Shown one piece after another: positions 44,399-53,520 of a stretch of 64,000 nucleotides of DNA (position 1 is its first letter; each line of letters opens with the position of its first letter). The DNA lies in contig NZ_JACHNE010000001.1 in the NCBI RefSeq assembly GCF_014205255.1, forward strand, positions 1,240,001-1,304,000. Reading direction: 5' to 3'. This DNA is from Streptomyces caelestis. Its GTDB lineage: Bacteria > Actinomycetota > Actinomycetes > Streptomycetales > Streptomycetaceae. Both the position numbers and the translations under genes were made by a program. The notes beneath the pieces are model-generated. The model searched no databases. It was not told where the DNA came from and saw nothing but the letters and a program-made list of their open reading frames with translations.

Positions 44399-46966
44399 GT
44401 GCTCAAGGCGACCCTGAGAAGCTTCCTGGCGCACAAGGGGCGGCTGCTGCTCTCGGCGCTCGCCGTCCTGCTGTCCGTCGCGTTCGTCACGGGCAGCCTG
44501 ATCTTCTCGGACACCGTCAGCCGTACGTTCGACCGGCTGTTCGCCTCCACCGCGGCCGATGTCACCGTCAGCCCCAAGGAGGGCCTCGACGAGGCGGTGC
44601 CCTCCGGCCGGACGGCCACCCTGTCGGCCGCGCTCGCCGAACGCGTACGGCAGGTCGACGGAGTCGCGGCGGCACGCGCCGAGGTGGACGTGGCCGGCCT
44701 CACGGTCGTCGACGAGGAGAACGAGCCGGTCGGCCCGACCACCGGGGCTCCCACGCTCGGCACCGCCTGGAACCCGACCGAGCGCAGCCCCGTGGAGCTG
44801 ACCTCCGGTCATGCCCCGCGCGGCGACGGACAGGCGCTGCTCGACTCGGAGACCGCCGACCGCAAGGACGTGCGCATCGGCGACACCCTCACCGTGATCG
44901 CGCCGCCCGGGTCGTTCGAGGTCCGGGTCGTGGGAATCGCCACCTTCACCACCACCAACCCCGGCGCCGCACTGGTCTTCCTCGACACCCCCGCCGCGCA
45001 GACGAAGCTGCTGGGCGACCCGGGGGCGGCCACCAGCATCTCGGTGGACGCGGCGGAGGGCGTCGGCGACGAGCGGCTCAAGCAGCGTGTGGCCGCCGCG
45101 CTCGGCCCGCACACCTACGACCTCAGGACCGCCGACGAGCAGGCGAAGTCGGACGTCGAGCAGCTGGGCGGTTTCCTCGACGTCATCAAGTACGTGATGG
45201 TCGGCTTCGCCGGGGTCGCCGTGCTGGTGGGCGTGTTCCTGATCGTCAACACCTTCTCCATGCTCATCGCCCAGCGCACCCGCGAGCTCGGGCTGCTGCG
45301 CGCGCTCGGTGCCGACCGGCGCCAGGTCCGCCGCTCCGTGCTCACCGAGGCCCTCCTGCTCGGTCTGGTCGGCTCCACGCTGGGGCTCGCCATGGGCATC
45401 GGGCTGGCGGCCGGGCTCATCGAGCTGATGGGCCTGCTCGGCATGAACATCGACGCCGACGAGATGGTCATCGGCTGGGTGACGCCCGTGACGGCGTTCG
45501 TCGTCGGTCTCGGCGTCACCTTCGTCGCCGCGTACCCTCCGGCGCGGCGGGCCGCGGGGGTCTCGCCGATGGCCGCGCTCTCGGACGCCGAGGTCGCCGG
45601 GGTGGGTCGGCCGCTGCGGGTGCGCGCGGTGGCGGGCGCGGTCGTCGGGGCGGCCGGTGCGGCGGCGCTCGTCGGGTGCGCGGTGTCGGAGCGGACGTCG
45701 TCGGCGGCGTCCCTGCTGGGGCTCGGTGTCGTGCTCACCCTGATCGCGACCGTGATCGCCGGGCCGCTGCTGGTGCGCCCGGTGATCCGCGTGCTCGGCG
45801 CGGCCTTCCCCGCGCTGTTCGGGTCCGTCGGCCGGATGAGCCAGCGCAACGCCCTGCGCAATCCCCGCCGTACCGGAGCCACCGCGGCCGCCCTCATGGT
45901 GGGCCTCGCCCTGGTCGGCGGGATGTCGGTGGCGAGCGAGTCGATGACCGCCTCGTTCGATCAGCAGATCGACAGGACGCTGGGCGCCGACTTCGTGATC
46001 CAGAACACCAACTTCCTGCCGTTCCCGAAGCAGGTCACCGACGAGGTGCGCAGCACCGAGGGCGTGGGCCTGGTGGTGCGGGGACGGTTCACGCCGGTCG
46101 CGGTGCGGCTCCCGGACGGCGACCGCGTGGAGACGACCGCCGCGGGCTACGATCCGCGGCTCGACGAGGTCGCCAACATCACGTACGTACGAGGGGACTC
46201 GGCGGCCGCGCTCGCCGACGGGCGCCTCGCCATGGACCGGGACTTCGCGCGCGACCACGGCGTACGGGTGGGCAGCACCGTCCCGGTGGAGTTCCCTGGC
46301 GGGCGCAGGGCCGAGCTGACGGTCGGCGCCCTCACCGACCAGGACGCCGCCGAGGGGTTCGGCACGCAGGGCGGGCTCTACTTCGGCCTCGCCACCCTGG
46401 AGCGGTACGCGCCGGGCGGGCAGGACTCCGCGCTGTACGTCAACGCCGCTCCCGGTACGAGCGACGACGACCTGCGCGCGAACCTGGAGCGGACCCTGGA
46501 TCCGTACCCGCAGGTGCAGGTGCGGGACCTGGCCGACTACAAGCAACTGGTGCACGACCAGATCGCCGTCCTGCTGTACCTCGTGTACGCGCTGCTGGGG
46601 CTGGCGATCATCATCGCGGTGCTCGGCGTGGTCAACACCCTCGCGTTGTCGGTCGTCGAGCGCACCCGGGAGATCGGGCTGCTGCGGGCGATCGGGCTGG
46701 CACGGCGGCAGCTGCGGCGGATGATCCGGCTGGAGTCGGTGGTGATCGCGGTGTTCGGGGCCGTCCTGGGGCTCGCGCTGGGGCTGGTGTGGGGCGTGTG
46801 CACACACGAGGTGCTGGCCCTGCAGGGCATGACGGCCCTCGCGATCCCGTGGCTCACGATCGTCGCGGTGGTGGTCGGCTCGGCGGTGGTGGGAGTCGTG
46901 GCGGCGCTGCTCCCGGCGTTGCGTGCGTCCCGCATGAACGTACTGGCTGCCATCGCGCACGAGTGA
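44399..46966 (+). CDS. ABC transporter permease, double FtsX type
   Basis: An 855-residue permease. It has an N-terminal membrane helix (AHKGRLLLSALAVLLSVAFVTGSLIF, about 9-34) and an extracellular domain to about residue 260. The first FtsX domain with three helices (VMVGFAGVAVLVGVFLIVNTFSML, and so on) is followed by further central membrane segments, a second extracellular domain (about 540-710) and a second FtsX domain (LLYLVYALLGLAIIIAVLGVVNTLALSVVERTREIGLLRAIGL) ending in VAALLPALRASRMNVLAAIAHE. Such proteins export lipoproteins or peptides or transmit force. The GTG at 44399 fits the conserved start LKATLRSFLAHK. The substrate is unknown. Confidence 0.93.
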   Translation: MLKATLRSFLAHKGRLLLSALAVLLSVAFVTGSLIFSDTVSRTFDRLFASTAADVTVSPKEGLDEAVPSGRTATLSAALAERVRQVDGVAAARAEVDVAGLTVVDEENEPVGPTTGAPTLGTAWNPTERSPVELTSGHAPRGDGQALLDSETADRKDVRIGDTLTVIAPPGSFEVRVVGIATFTTTNPGAALVFLDTPAAQTKLLGDPGAATSISVDAAEGVGDERLKQRVAAALGPHTYDLRTADEQAKSDVEQLGGFLDVIKYVMVGFAGVAVLVGVFLIVNTFSMLIAQRTRELGLLRALGADRRQVRRSVLTEALLLGLVGSTLGLAMGIGLAAGLIELMGLLGMNIDADEMVIGWVTPVTAFVVGLGVTFVAAYPPARRAAGVSPMAALSDAEVAGVGRPLRVRAVAGAVVGAAGAAALVGCAVSERTSSAASLLGLGVVLTLIATVIAGPLLVRPVIRVLGAAFPALFGSVGRMSQRNALRNPRRTGATAAALMVGLALVGGMSVASESMTASFDQQIDRTLGADFVIQNTNFLPFPKQVTDEVRSTEGVGLVVRGRFTPVAVRLPDGDRVETTAAGYDPRLDEVANITYVRGDSAAALADGRLAMDRDFARDHGVRVGSTVPVEFPGGRRAELTVGALTDQDAAEGFGTQGGLYFGLATLERYAPGGQDSALYVNAAPGTSDDDLRANLERTLDPYPQVQVRDLADYKQLVHDQIAVLLYLVYALLGLAIIIAVLGVVNTLALSVVERTREIGLLRAIGLARRQLRRMIRLESVVIAVFGAVLGLALGLVWGVCTHEVLALQGMTALAIPWLTIVAVVVGSAVVGVVAALLPALRASRMNVLAAIAHE

Positions 46967-47012
46967 TGGAATCGCGGCGGGTACTCAAGTCGCTTTCCTG
47001 TGAGGAGAGTTC

Positions 47013-47906
47013 ATGTCACGTTCGTTCCGCTTCGGGGTCAACCTGCTCGAACCCGCGTCCGCCGAGGAGTGGCGCGCCAAGTGCCGCAGGGCCGAGGAGC
47101 TCGGGTATGACGTGATCCTCGTCCCCGACCATCTGGGCATGCCGGCGCCCTTCCCGGCGCTGGTTGCGGCGGCCGAGGCCACCGAGCGGCCGAGGCTCGG
47201 CACCTTCACGCTCAACGCAGGCTTCTGGAACCCGGCGCTGCTGGCCCGCGAGGTGGCCACGACGGACGCGCTGACGGGCGGCCGGCTGGAGCTCGGCCTC
47301 GGCGCCGGCTACGTACGGGCGGAGCACGAGACGGCCGGACTGCCGTTCGGCTCGCCGGGCGAGCGGGTGGACCATCTGCGGCGCACGGTCGAGGAGTTGA
47401 AGCGGCTGCTGGGCTCGGACGATCACCAGCCGCAGACGGCGCAGCGGCCCCGGGTGCCGCTGCTGATCGGCGGAAACGGCGACCGGATGCTGCGGCTGAG
47501 CGCCGAGCACGCCGACATCGCGGCGTTCACCGGGGCGCGCACGGTGCCGGGCAGCACCACCGGGCAGTTGGCGCCGATCACCGCGGAGGAGCTCGACGAA
47601 CGCGTGGCGCGGCTGCTGAAGTTCGCGGAGGACCACCGCGAGGAGCCGCCCGAGCTGAACCTGCTGCTCCAGATGGTGATCGGAACCGAGGACCGCGAGG
47701 CCGCGATTCAGCCGTTCCTCGAATACTTCCCCGACTTGACCGTCGACCAGGTGCTGGAGCTCCCCGTCTCTCTGGTGGGCACCCTGGACGAGCTCACGGA
47801 GCAGGTTCTGGCCCGGCGCGAGCGCTACGGCTTCACGTATCTGACCGTCCTGGAGCCCTACATGGAGGCGTTCGCGCCGGTCATGGAGCGGGTACGTGGG
47901 GTCTGA
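47013..47906 (+). CDS. LLM-class F420-dependent oxidoreductase
   Basis: A 297-residue luciferase-like TIM-barrel protein. FRFGVNLLEPASAEEWRAKCRRAEELGYDVILVPDHLGMPAPFPALVAAAEATERPRLGTF is the usual start of actinobacterial F420-dependent enzymes (TIGR03621-like). VPLLIGGNGDRMLRLSAEHADIAAFTG and the PVSLVGTLDELTEQVLARRERYGFTYLTV ending are also characteristic. It should reduce or oxidise a small substrate with F420, in the cytoplasm. GAGGAG precedes the ATG. It lies 46 bases after the permease gene on the same strand, but is functionally unrelated as far as can be seen. Confidence 0.9.
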   Translation: MSRSFRFGVNLLEPASAEEWRAKCRRAEELGYDVILVPDHLGMPAPFPALVAAAEATERPRLGTFTLNAGFWNPALLAREVATTDALTGGRLELGLGAGYVRAEHETAGLPFGSPGERVDHLRRTVEELKRLLGSDDHQPQTAQRPRVPLLIGGNGDRMLRLSAEHADIAAFTGARTVPGSTTGQLAPITAEELDERVARLLKFAEDHREEPPELNLLLQMVIGTEDREAAIQPFLEYFPDLTVDQVLELPVSLVGTLDELTEQVLARRERYGFTYLTVLEPYMEAFAPVMERVRGV

Positions 47907-47961
47907 CGTCCGCATGCTGAAATCATGCGCCCGGGGTGACCATGCGTGATGTGATCACCGC

Positions 47962-48387
47962 ATGAACGAGCTGCGTATCCGGGCCGCGACGCCCGAGGAC
48001 CTCGACACCGTGCTGGCCTTCTGGAAGGTGGCCGCCGAGGGCACGAGCATCAGCGACGACCGCGGTGGCGTGGAGCGGCTGGTCGCGCGCGACCCCGAGG
48101 CCTTGATCCTGGCGGAGCGGGACGGCGAGCTGGCCGGCACGGTGATCGCGGGGTTCGACGGCTGGCGCTGCCACCTCTACCGGCTGGCCGTGCATCCGGA
48201 CCACCGCCGCCAGGGCATCGGCTCCGCGCTGCTCGCCGCGGCCGAGGAGCGGTTCGTACGGCTCGGGGGGCGGCGCGCGGACGCGATGGTGCTCACGCGC
48301 AACGAGACCGCGCACCACGCGTGGAGTGCCGCCGGCTACGCGCCCGAGGAGCAGTGGCGGCGCTGGGTGAAGCCGCTCACGGACTAG
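47962..48387 (+). CDS. GNAT-family N-acetyltransferase
   Basis: A 141-residue GNAT protein. Motif A is YRLAVHPDHRRQGIGSALLAAAEERFVRLG (about residues 73-102), with the acetyl-CoA loop RRQGIG; ELAGTVIAGFDGWRCHL precedes it, and ETAHHAWSAAGYAPEEQWRRWVK ends the fold. The substrate is unknown. A 17-base stretch spanning its stop codon is duplicated 35 bases downstream. Start ATG at 47962. Confidence 0.9.
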   Translation: MNELRIRAATPEDLDTVLAFWKVAAEGTSISDDRGGVERLVARDPEALILAERDGELAGTVIAGFDGWRCHLYRLAVHPDHRRQGIGSALLAAAEERFVRLGGRRADAMVLTRNETAHHAWSAAGYAPEEQWRRWVKPLTD

Positions 48388-48420
48388 ACGCCGGTCCGGC
48401 CGGGAAGCCGCTCACGGACT
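48369..48420 (+). repeat. 17-bp direct repeat at the end of the GNAT gene
   Basis: GAAGCCGCTCACGGACT occurs at 48369-48385 (the last GNAT codons up to the T of its stop) and again at 48404-48420, 35 bases apart. A further partial copy GTGAAGCCCTCAC follows. The region 48388-48655 has no gene that I can support. Confidence 0.6.
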
Positions 48421-48655
48421 GGGCGGCGGTCGGGTGAAGCCCTCACCGGCCAGGTGCGCCGGTCGGAGTGCGGGGCGTCGCGGAGGGAGGCGCGGCCCCC
48501 GCTTCGCACCGCCCACCGCCGGCCGCGTCATCACAGACGAGGGCGCCTGCCGGCTCTCTCCGGTCCCCGCCGGCCCCCGCTGAGCACCCGACCGCAGGAC
48601 TTTGCCCATTCTTTACCGTTGGATGGCCACTCGGTTCTGCATGAAAGGTTGTGAG

Positions 48656-48730
48656 CGTCCGCCCATGGGCGAGCCTCCCCGTGCGCGACACCGCGCGTTC
48701 CGCCCCGTCCTGGAGAACCATGGAACGGGG
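48656..48730 (+). promoter_or_regulatory. Structured leader with a ribosome-site-blocking hairpin before the CNNM pair
   Basis: Three hairpins can be drawn: GCCCATGGGC (48661-48670), GCGCG-ACAC-CGCGC (48683-48696), and CCCCGTCC (48703-48710) with GGAACGGGG (48722-48730). The last runs into the GGGGGTGA ribosome site of the gene at 48739 and would hide it. I cannot match it to a riboswitch class; it may be a cation-sensing leader. That is inference from the function of the downstream genes. Confidence 0.45.
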
Positions 48731-48738
48731 GTGAACCG

Positions 48739-50079
48739 ATGACCGAAGTGCTCCTCCTTCTGGCGGCGATCCTGCTCTCGCTCGCCTGCGGCGCCTTCGT
48801 GGCGGCCGAGTTCTCCCTCACCACGGTCGAGCGCGCCGAGCTGGAACAGGCAGTGGCGCGCGGCGAGCGGGGCGCGCAGGGCGCACTGAAGGCCGTACGG
48901 AACCTGACGTTCCAGCTCTCCGGGGCGCAACTCGGCATCACGGTCACGAACCTGGTCGTCGGCATGCTCGCCGAGCCGTCGATCGCCGCGCTGATCGCCG
49001 GGCCGCTGGAGGACGTCGGCGTCTCCCGGTCGGCGTCGCACAGCCTGGCGCTGGTGCTGGGCACGGCTCTGTCGACGGTGTTCCTGATGGTCGTCGGCGA
49101 GCTGGTGCCCAAGAACTGGGCGATCTCGTCGCCGCTGGCGGTCGCCAAGACCGTGGGCAACGCCCAGCGCTGGTTCAGCGCCGCGTTCCGGCCCTTCATC
49201 AGGCACCTCAACAACACGGCGAACCGTGTCGTGCGCCGGATCGGGGTGGAGCCCGCCGAGGAGCTGGCGTCGGCGCGCGGGCCGCAGGAGCTGGCGGCGC
49301 TCGCCCGGCACTCCGCCCGGGAAGGCGTCCTGGAGGCCGACACCGCCGAGCTGTTCGTACGGACGCTGAACCTCGCCGACCTGACCGCGGAGAACGTGAT
49401 GACGCCCCGGGTGCAGGTCGTCGCCCTGGACGTGCAGGCGACCCTGGAGGACGTGGCGAACGCGACCCGGGCGACCGGCCTGTCCCGGTTCCCCGTCTAC
49501 CGCGGCACCCTTGACTCGGTCGTCGGGACGGCGCACGTCAAGGACGTGCTGACGGTACCGGCGGAGCGCCGCACCCGGATCTTCGTCTCCGAGCTGATGC
49601 GCGAGCCGCTGCTGGTCCCGGAGACGCTCACCGTCGACCGGCTCCTGGACCGGCTCTCCGGCAAGCGCACGATGGCCGTCGTGATCGACGAGTACGGCGG
49701 TACGGCGGGCGTGGCCACCCTGGAGGACATCGTCGAGGAGGTCGTCGGCGAGGTGCGCGACGAGCACGACCCGCACGAGCTGCCCGACCTCGCGCCGGCC
49801 GGCACGGACGAGGCCGGCCATGCCCTGTACTCGGCCGACGGCTCCGCGCGCGTGGATCAGCTCGAAGCCGTCGGGCTGCGCGCCCCGGAGGGGCCGTACG
49901 AGACGCTCGCCGGGCTGGTGGCGACGGTGCTCGGCCGGATACCGGCCGTCGGCGACACCCTGGAGGTCGCCGGCTGGCGGATGGAGGTCCTGGACGCCAC
50001 GGGCCGCCGGGCCGCCCGCGTCCGCCTGCACGCGCCCCTCGACGACGAGAAGCCCTACGAGAAGGGAGCCGCGCTGTGA
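48739..50079 (+). CDS. CNNM/CorC-type membrane protein with CBS domains (first of a pair)
   Basis: A 446-residue protein. The DUF21 membrane domain (about 1-190) has three to four helices, from EVLLLLAAILLSLACGAFVAAEFSL onward, with QLGITVTNLVVGMLAEP and VVGELVPKNWAIS. Two CBS domains follow (about 200-330, MTPRVQVVALDVQATLEDV, MAVVIDEYGGTAGVATLEDIVEEVVGEV). A CorC_HlyC transporter-associated domain ends the protein (about 345-430, RVDQLEAVGL, ETLAGLVATVLGRIP). The family exports Mg2+ or Co2+ or protects against excess cations; 'hemolysin' names are historical. It is paired by a four-base overlap with a shorter homologue. Confidence 0.92.
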   Translation: MTEVLLLLAAILLSLACGAFVAAEFSLTTVERAELEQAVARGERGAQGALKAVRNLTFQLSGAQLGITVTNLVVGMLAEPSIAALIAGPLEDVGVSRSASHSLALVLGTALSTVFLMVVGELVPKNWAISSPLAVAKTVGNAQRWFSAAFRPFIRHLNNTANRVVRRIGVEPAEELASARGPQELAALARHSAREGVLEADTAELFVRTLNLADLTAENVMTPRVQVVALDVQATLEDVANATRATGLSRFPVYRGTLDSVVGTAHVKDVLTVPAERRTRIFVSELMREPLLVPETLTVDRLLDRLSGKRTMAVVIDEYGGTAGVATLEDIVEEVVGEVRDEHDPHELPDLAPAGTDEAGHALYSADGSARVDQLEAVGLRAPEGPYETLAGLVATVLGRIPAVGDTLEVAGWRMEVLDATGRRAARVRLHAPLDDEKPYEKGAAL

Positions 50080-51089
50080 CCGCCGTCCAGCTGCTGATCG
50101 GTCTGGCGACGCTCGTCGTCAACGCCTTCTTCGTCGGCGCCGAGTTCGCGCTGATCTCGGTGCGCCGCAGCCAGATCGAGCCCTACGCCGACCGGGGCGA
50201 CCGGCGCGCCAAGAGCGTGCTGTGGGGCCTGGAGCACGTATCCGCGCTGATGGCGGCCGCGCAGCTCGGCATCACGCTGTGCACACTGGTGCTGGGCGTG
50301 GTGGCCGAGCCGGCGATCGCGCACCTGCTGGAGCCGGTGTTCCACGCGATGGGCATGCCCGAGGGCGCGGGGCACGCGGTGTCCTTCGTGATCGCGCTGG
50401 CCCTGGCCACGTATCTGCACATGCTGCTCGGCGAGATGGTGCCGAAGAACATCGCGCTCGCCGAGCCGGTGCGCAGCGCACTGACGCTCGGCCCGCCCCT
50501 GGTGACGCTGTCCCGGGCGCTGCGGCCGGTGATCTTCACGGTGAACGCGTTCGCCAACGCGCTGCTGAAGCTGCTGCGCGTGGAGGCGCGCGAGGAGGTC
50601 GCCGCGTCCTACTCGGACGCCGAGATAGCGCGGATCGTGAAGGACTCCAGCGAGGCCGGCCTCATCGACGACCGCGCCCAGGAGCGGCTGCACGACGCGC
50701 TGGAGCTGGGCCGCCGTCCGGTGCGCGACGTGGTGCTGCCGCTGGAACGCGTGGTGTACGCGCGCGTGGGTGTCACTCCGGACGAGCTGGAGCGGCTGTC
50801 GGCGGAGTCCGGATTCTCCCGCTTCCCGGTGGTGGACGAGGGGCGGCGGATCGTCGGCTACCTGCATGTGAAGGACGCGCTGGACGCCGTCGGGCGCGAT
50901 GTGCCGTTCCGGCTGCGGGACATGCGGCCCATCGCGCGCGTGCGGGAGCACACGCCGCTGGACGATGTCCTCACGGCGATGCGGGGCAGCCGTACGCACC
51001 TCGCGGCGGTCCTCGGGGCGGACGGGCGGCTGGCCGGGCTGGTGACCATGGAGGACGTGCTGCAGGAGCTGTTCGGGCAGCGGGCGTGA
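50076..51089 (+). CDS. CNNM/CorC-type membrane protein, shorter partner
   Basis: A 337-residue paralogue of the preceding gene: DUF21 domain with TAVQLLIGLATLVVNAFFVGAEFALISVRRSQIE, QLGITLCTLVLGVVAEP and LLGEMVPKNIALAEP, and two CBS domains (FSRFPVVDEGRRIVGYLHVKDALDAV, LAAVLGADGRLAGLVTMEDVLQELFG). The C-terminal CorC_HlyC domain is absent. The GTG at 50076 lies in a GTGA overlap, so the two proteins are made together and may form a heteromer. This pairing recurs in actinobacteria. Confidence 0.92.
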   Translation: MTAVQLLIGLATLVVNAFFVGAEFALISVRRSQIEPYADRGDRRAKSVLWGLEHVSALMAAAQLGITLCTLVLGVVAEPAIAHLLEPVFHAMGMPEGAGHAVSFVIALALATYLHMLLGEMVPKNIALAEPVRSALTLGPPLVTLSRALRPVIFTVNAFANALLKLLRVEAREEVAASYSDAEIARIVKDSSEAGLIDDRAQERLHDALELGRRPVRDVVLPLERVVYARVGVTPDELERLSAESGFSRFPVVDEGRRIVGYLHVKDALDAVGRDVPFRLRDMRPIARVREHTPLDDVLTAMRGSRTHLAAVLGADGRLAGLVTMEDVLQELFGQRA

Positions 51090-51161
51090 GGCACCGGCTG
51101 TCGATGCCCCCGATGGGTGACCGACTGCTGGGTATGTGCACGGGATACTATTTCCGTCGCC

Positions 51162-51941
51162 ATGCACACGAACCCCCCTTACAGCAGCCTCGTCGCGGTC
51201 GGCGACTCCTTCACCGAGGGCATGTCGGACCTGTTGCCCGACGGCACCTACCGCGGCTGGGCCGATCTGCTCGCCGCGCGGATGGCCGCCCGCACGCCCG
51301 GCTTCCGGTACGCCAATCTCGCGGTGCGCGGCAAGCTGATCCGCCAGATCGTCGACGAGCAGGTGGACGTCGCGGCGGCCATGGGCGCCGACGTGATCAC
51401 CCTGGTCGGCGGGCTCAACGACACCCTGCGGCCCAAGTGCGACATGGCCCGGGTGCGCGCTCTCCTGGAGGAGGCCGTGGAGAAGCTGGCCCCCGCCTGC
51501 CGGCAGCTCGTGCTGATGCGCAGCCCGGGCCGCCAGGGTCCCGTCCTGGAGCGGTTCCGCCCGCGCATGGAGGAGCTGTTCGCCTGCGTCGACGAGCTCG
51601 CCGCACGGCACGGCGCGGTCGTCGTCGACCTGTACGGCGCCCCCTCGCTCTCCGACCCGCGGATGTGGGACGTGGACCGGCTGCACCTGACGGGCGAGGG
51701 CCACCGCCGGGTCGCGGAGGCGGTGTGGCAGGCGCTCGGCCACGAGCCCGAGGACACCGAGTGGCGCACGCCGATGCCGACGACGCTGCCGCCCGGCTGG
51801 GTCATGCGCCGCGCGGCGGACCTGCGGTTCGCCCGGCAGCACCTGCTGCCCTGGATCGGCCGCCGCCTGACGGGCCGCTCCTCGGGCGACGGCCTGCCGC
51901 CGAAGCGGCCCGAGCTGCTGCCGTACGAGGATCTGGCGTAG
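51162..51941 (+). CDS. SGNH/GDSL hydrolase
   Basis: A 259-residue cytoplasmic SGNH hydrolase. Block I is VAVGDSFTEGMSD with the Ser nucleophile (about residue 14), Gly in block II (NLAVRGKLI), Asn in block III (VGGLNDTLRP) and the Asp-x-x-His of block V (DRLHLTGEGH). It probably acts as an esterase or lipase-type acyl hydrolase on an unknown substrate. No signal peptide is present. Start ATG at 51162; a TACTAT box (51146-51151) is only ten bases upstream, so the mRNA is probably leaderless. The next gene is purB. Confidence 0.9.
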   Translation: MHTNPPYSSLVAVGDSFTEGMSDLLPDGTYRGWADLLAARMAARTPGFRYANLAVRGKLIRQIVDEQVDVAAAMGADVITLVGGLNDTLRPKCDMARVRALLEEAVEKLAPACRQLVLMRSPGRQGPVLERFRPRMEELFACVDELAARHGAVVVDLYGAPSLSDPRMWDVDRLHLTGEGHRRVAEAVWQALGHEPEDTEWRTPMPTTLPPGWVMRRAADLRFARQHLLPWIGRRLTGRSSGDGLPPKRPELLPYEDLA

Positions 51942-52050
51942 GCGGTTCCCGGGGCGACACGGGTGACCGGCGGGCTCCTGGCAGGGCACCGAAACCCTCT
52001 TGTACGTTCCCACGAACGCACCCGCGACGCTGGCCTGCACGAATCGCCAG

Positions 52051-52067
52051 TAGAATCCGTGCACGTG
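52051..52067 (+). promoter_or_regulatory. -10-like box immediately before purB
   Basis: TAGAAT (52051-52056) stands eight bases in front of the GTG start at 52065, so transcription would begin about at the start codon. This points to a leaderless mRNA. No convincing -35 is visible. Confidence 0.4.
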
Positions 52068-53507
52068 ACTTCCGCTCCCGCCAAGCCCCGCATCCCGAAC
52101 GTCCTCGCCGGACGGTACGCCTCCGCCGAGCTCGCCACGCTCTGGTCGCCCGAGCAGAAGGTGAGGCTGGAGCGGCAGCTCTGGCTCGCTGTGCTGCGGG
52201 CTCAGAAGGACCTCGGGATCGAGGTGCCGGACTCGGCGCTCGCGGACTACGAACGTGTGCTCGACACCGTCGACCTGGCCTCCATCGCCGAGCGCGAGAA
52301 GGTCACGCGGCACGACGTGAAGGCGCGGATCGAGGAGTTCAACGACCTCGCCGGGCATGAGCACGTGCACAAGGGCATGACCTCCCGCGACCTCACCGAG
52401 AACGTCGAGCAGCTGCAGATTCGGCTCTCGCTGGAACTGATGCGTGACCGCACGGTGGCGGTCCTGGCCCGTCTGGGCAAGCTGGCCGGCGAGTACGGCG
52501 AGCTGGTCATGGCCGGCCGCTCGCACAACGTCGCCGCGCAGGCCACCACCCTCGGCAAGCGCTTCGCGACCGCCACCGACGAGCTGCTCGTCGCGTACGG
52601 CCGCATCGAGGAGCTGCTGGGCCGCTACCCGCTGCGCGGCATCAAGGGCCCGGTCGGCACCGCGCAGGACATGCTGGACCTGCTGGGCGGGGACGCCGCG
52701 AAGCTCGCGGAGCTGGAGCAGCGGATCGCCACGCACCTGGGCTTCTCGCAGGCGTTCACGTCGGTCGGCCAGGTCTACCCGCGCTCGCTCGACTACGAGG
52801 TCGTGACGGCGCTGGTGCAGGTGGCGGCCGCGCCGTCGTCGCTGGCGAAGACGATCCGGCTGATGGCCGGGCACGAGCTGGTCACCGAGGGTTTCAAGCC
52901 GGGTCAGGTCGGCTCCTCGGCGATGCCGCACAAGATGAACACCCGCTCCTGCGAGCGCGTCAACGGCCTGATGGTGATCCTGCGCGGCTACGCCTCGATG
53001 ACCGGCGAGCTGGCGGGCGACCAGTGGAACGAGGGTGACGTGTCCTGCTCGGTGGTGCGCCGGGTCGCGCTGCCGGACGCGTTCTTCGCGCTGGACGGTC
53101 TGCTGGAGACGTTCCTGACGGTGCTCGACGAGTTCGGCGCGTTCCCGGCGGTCGTGGCGCGTGAGCTGGACCGCTACCTGCCGTTCCTCGCGACCACCAA
53201 GGTGCTGATGGGTGCCGTGCGCGCGGGCGTGGGCCGGGAGCTCGCGCACGAGGCGATCAAGGAGAACGCCGTGGCCTCCGCGCTCGCGATGCGCGAGCAG
53301 GGCGCCGAGCGCAACGAGTTGCTCGACAAGCTGGCCGCCGACGCGCGCATTCCGCTCGACCGTGCCGAGCTGGACGCGCTGATGGCCGACAAGCTGTCCT
53401 TCACGGGCGCCGCGGGCGACCAGGTCGCCGCCGTCGTCGCCCGGGTCGAGGAGATCGTGAAGCAGCACCCCCGGGCCGCGGGCTACACGCCCGGCGCGAT
53501 CCTCTGA
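52065..53507 (+). CDS. purB: Adenylosuccinate lyase
   Basis: A 480-residue purine enzyme that splits SAICAR and adenylosuccinate, releasing fumarate. The fumarase/aspartase-family signature is GQVGSSAMPHKMN (about residues 285-297) with the catalytic Ser. The active-site His is in RSHNVAAQATTLGKR, plus GHEHVHKGMTSRDLTEN. Length and sequence are of the long actinobacterial type. The start GTG at 52065 (TSAPAKPRIPNVLAGRYAS) is preferred over 52059. It stands alone, unlinked to other pur genes. Confidence 0.95.
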   Translation: MTSAPAKPRIPNVLAGRYASAELATLWSPEQKVRLERQLWLAVLRAQKDLGIEVPDSALADYERVLDTVDLASIAEREKVTRHDVKARIEEFNDLAGHEHVHKGMTSRDLTENVEQLQIRLSLELMRDRTVAVLARLGKLAGEYGELVMAGRSHNVAAQATTLGKRFATATDELLVAYGRIEELLGRYPLRGIKGPVGTAQDMLDLLGGDAAKLAELEQRIATHLGFSQAFTSVGQVYPRSLDYEVVTALVQVAAAPSSLAKTIRLMAGHELVTEGFKPGQVGSSAMPHKMNTRSCERVNGLMVILRGYASMTGELAGDQWNEGDVSCSVVRRVALPDAFFALDGLLETFLTVLDEFGAFPAVVARELDRYLPFLATTKVLMGAVRAGVGRELAHEAIKENAVASALAMREQGAERNELLDKLAADARIPLDRAELDALMADKLSFTGAAGDQVAAVVARVEEIVKQHPRAAGYTPGAIL

Positions 53508-53520
53508 CGCGCCGCGCACG

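Noticed and set aside
48600..48738. Mg2+ M-box riboswitch before the CNNM pair
   Set aside because: The conserved M-box blocks (GUUAGGUGAGGCUCC and others) are not found; only unspecific hairpins.
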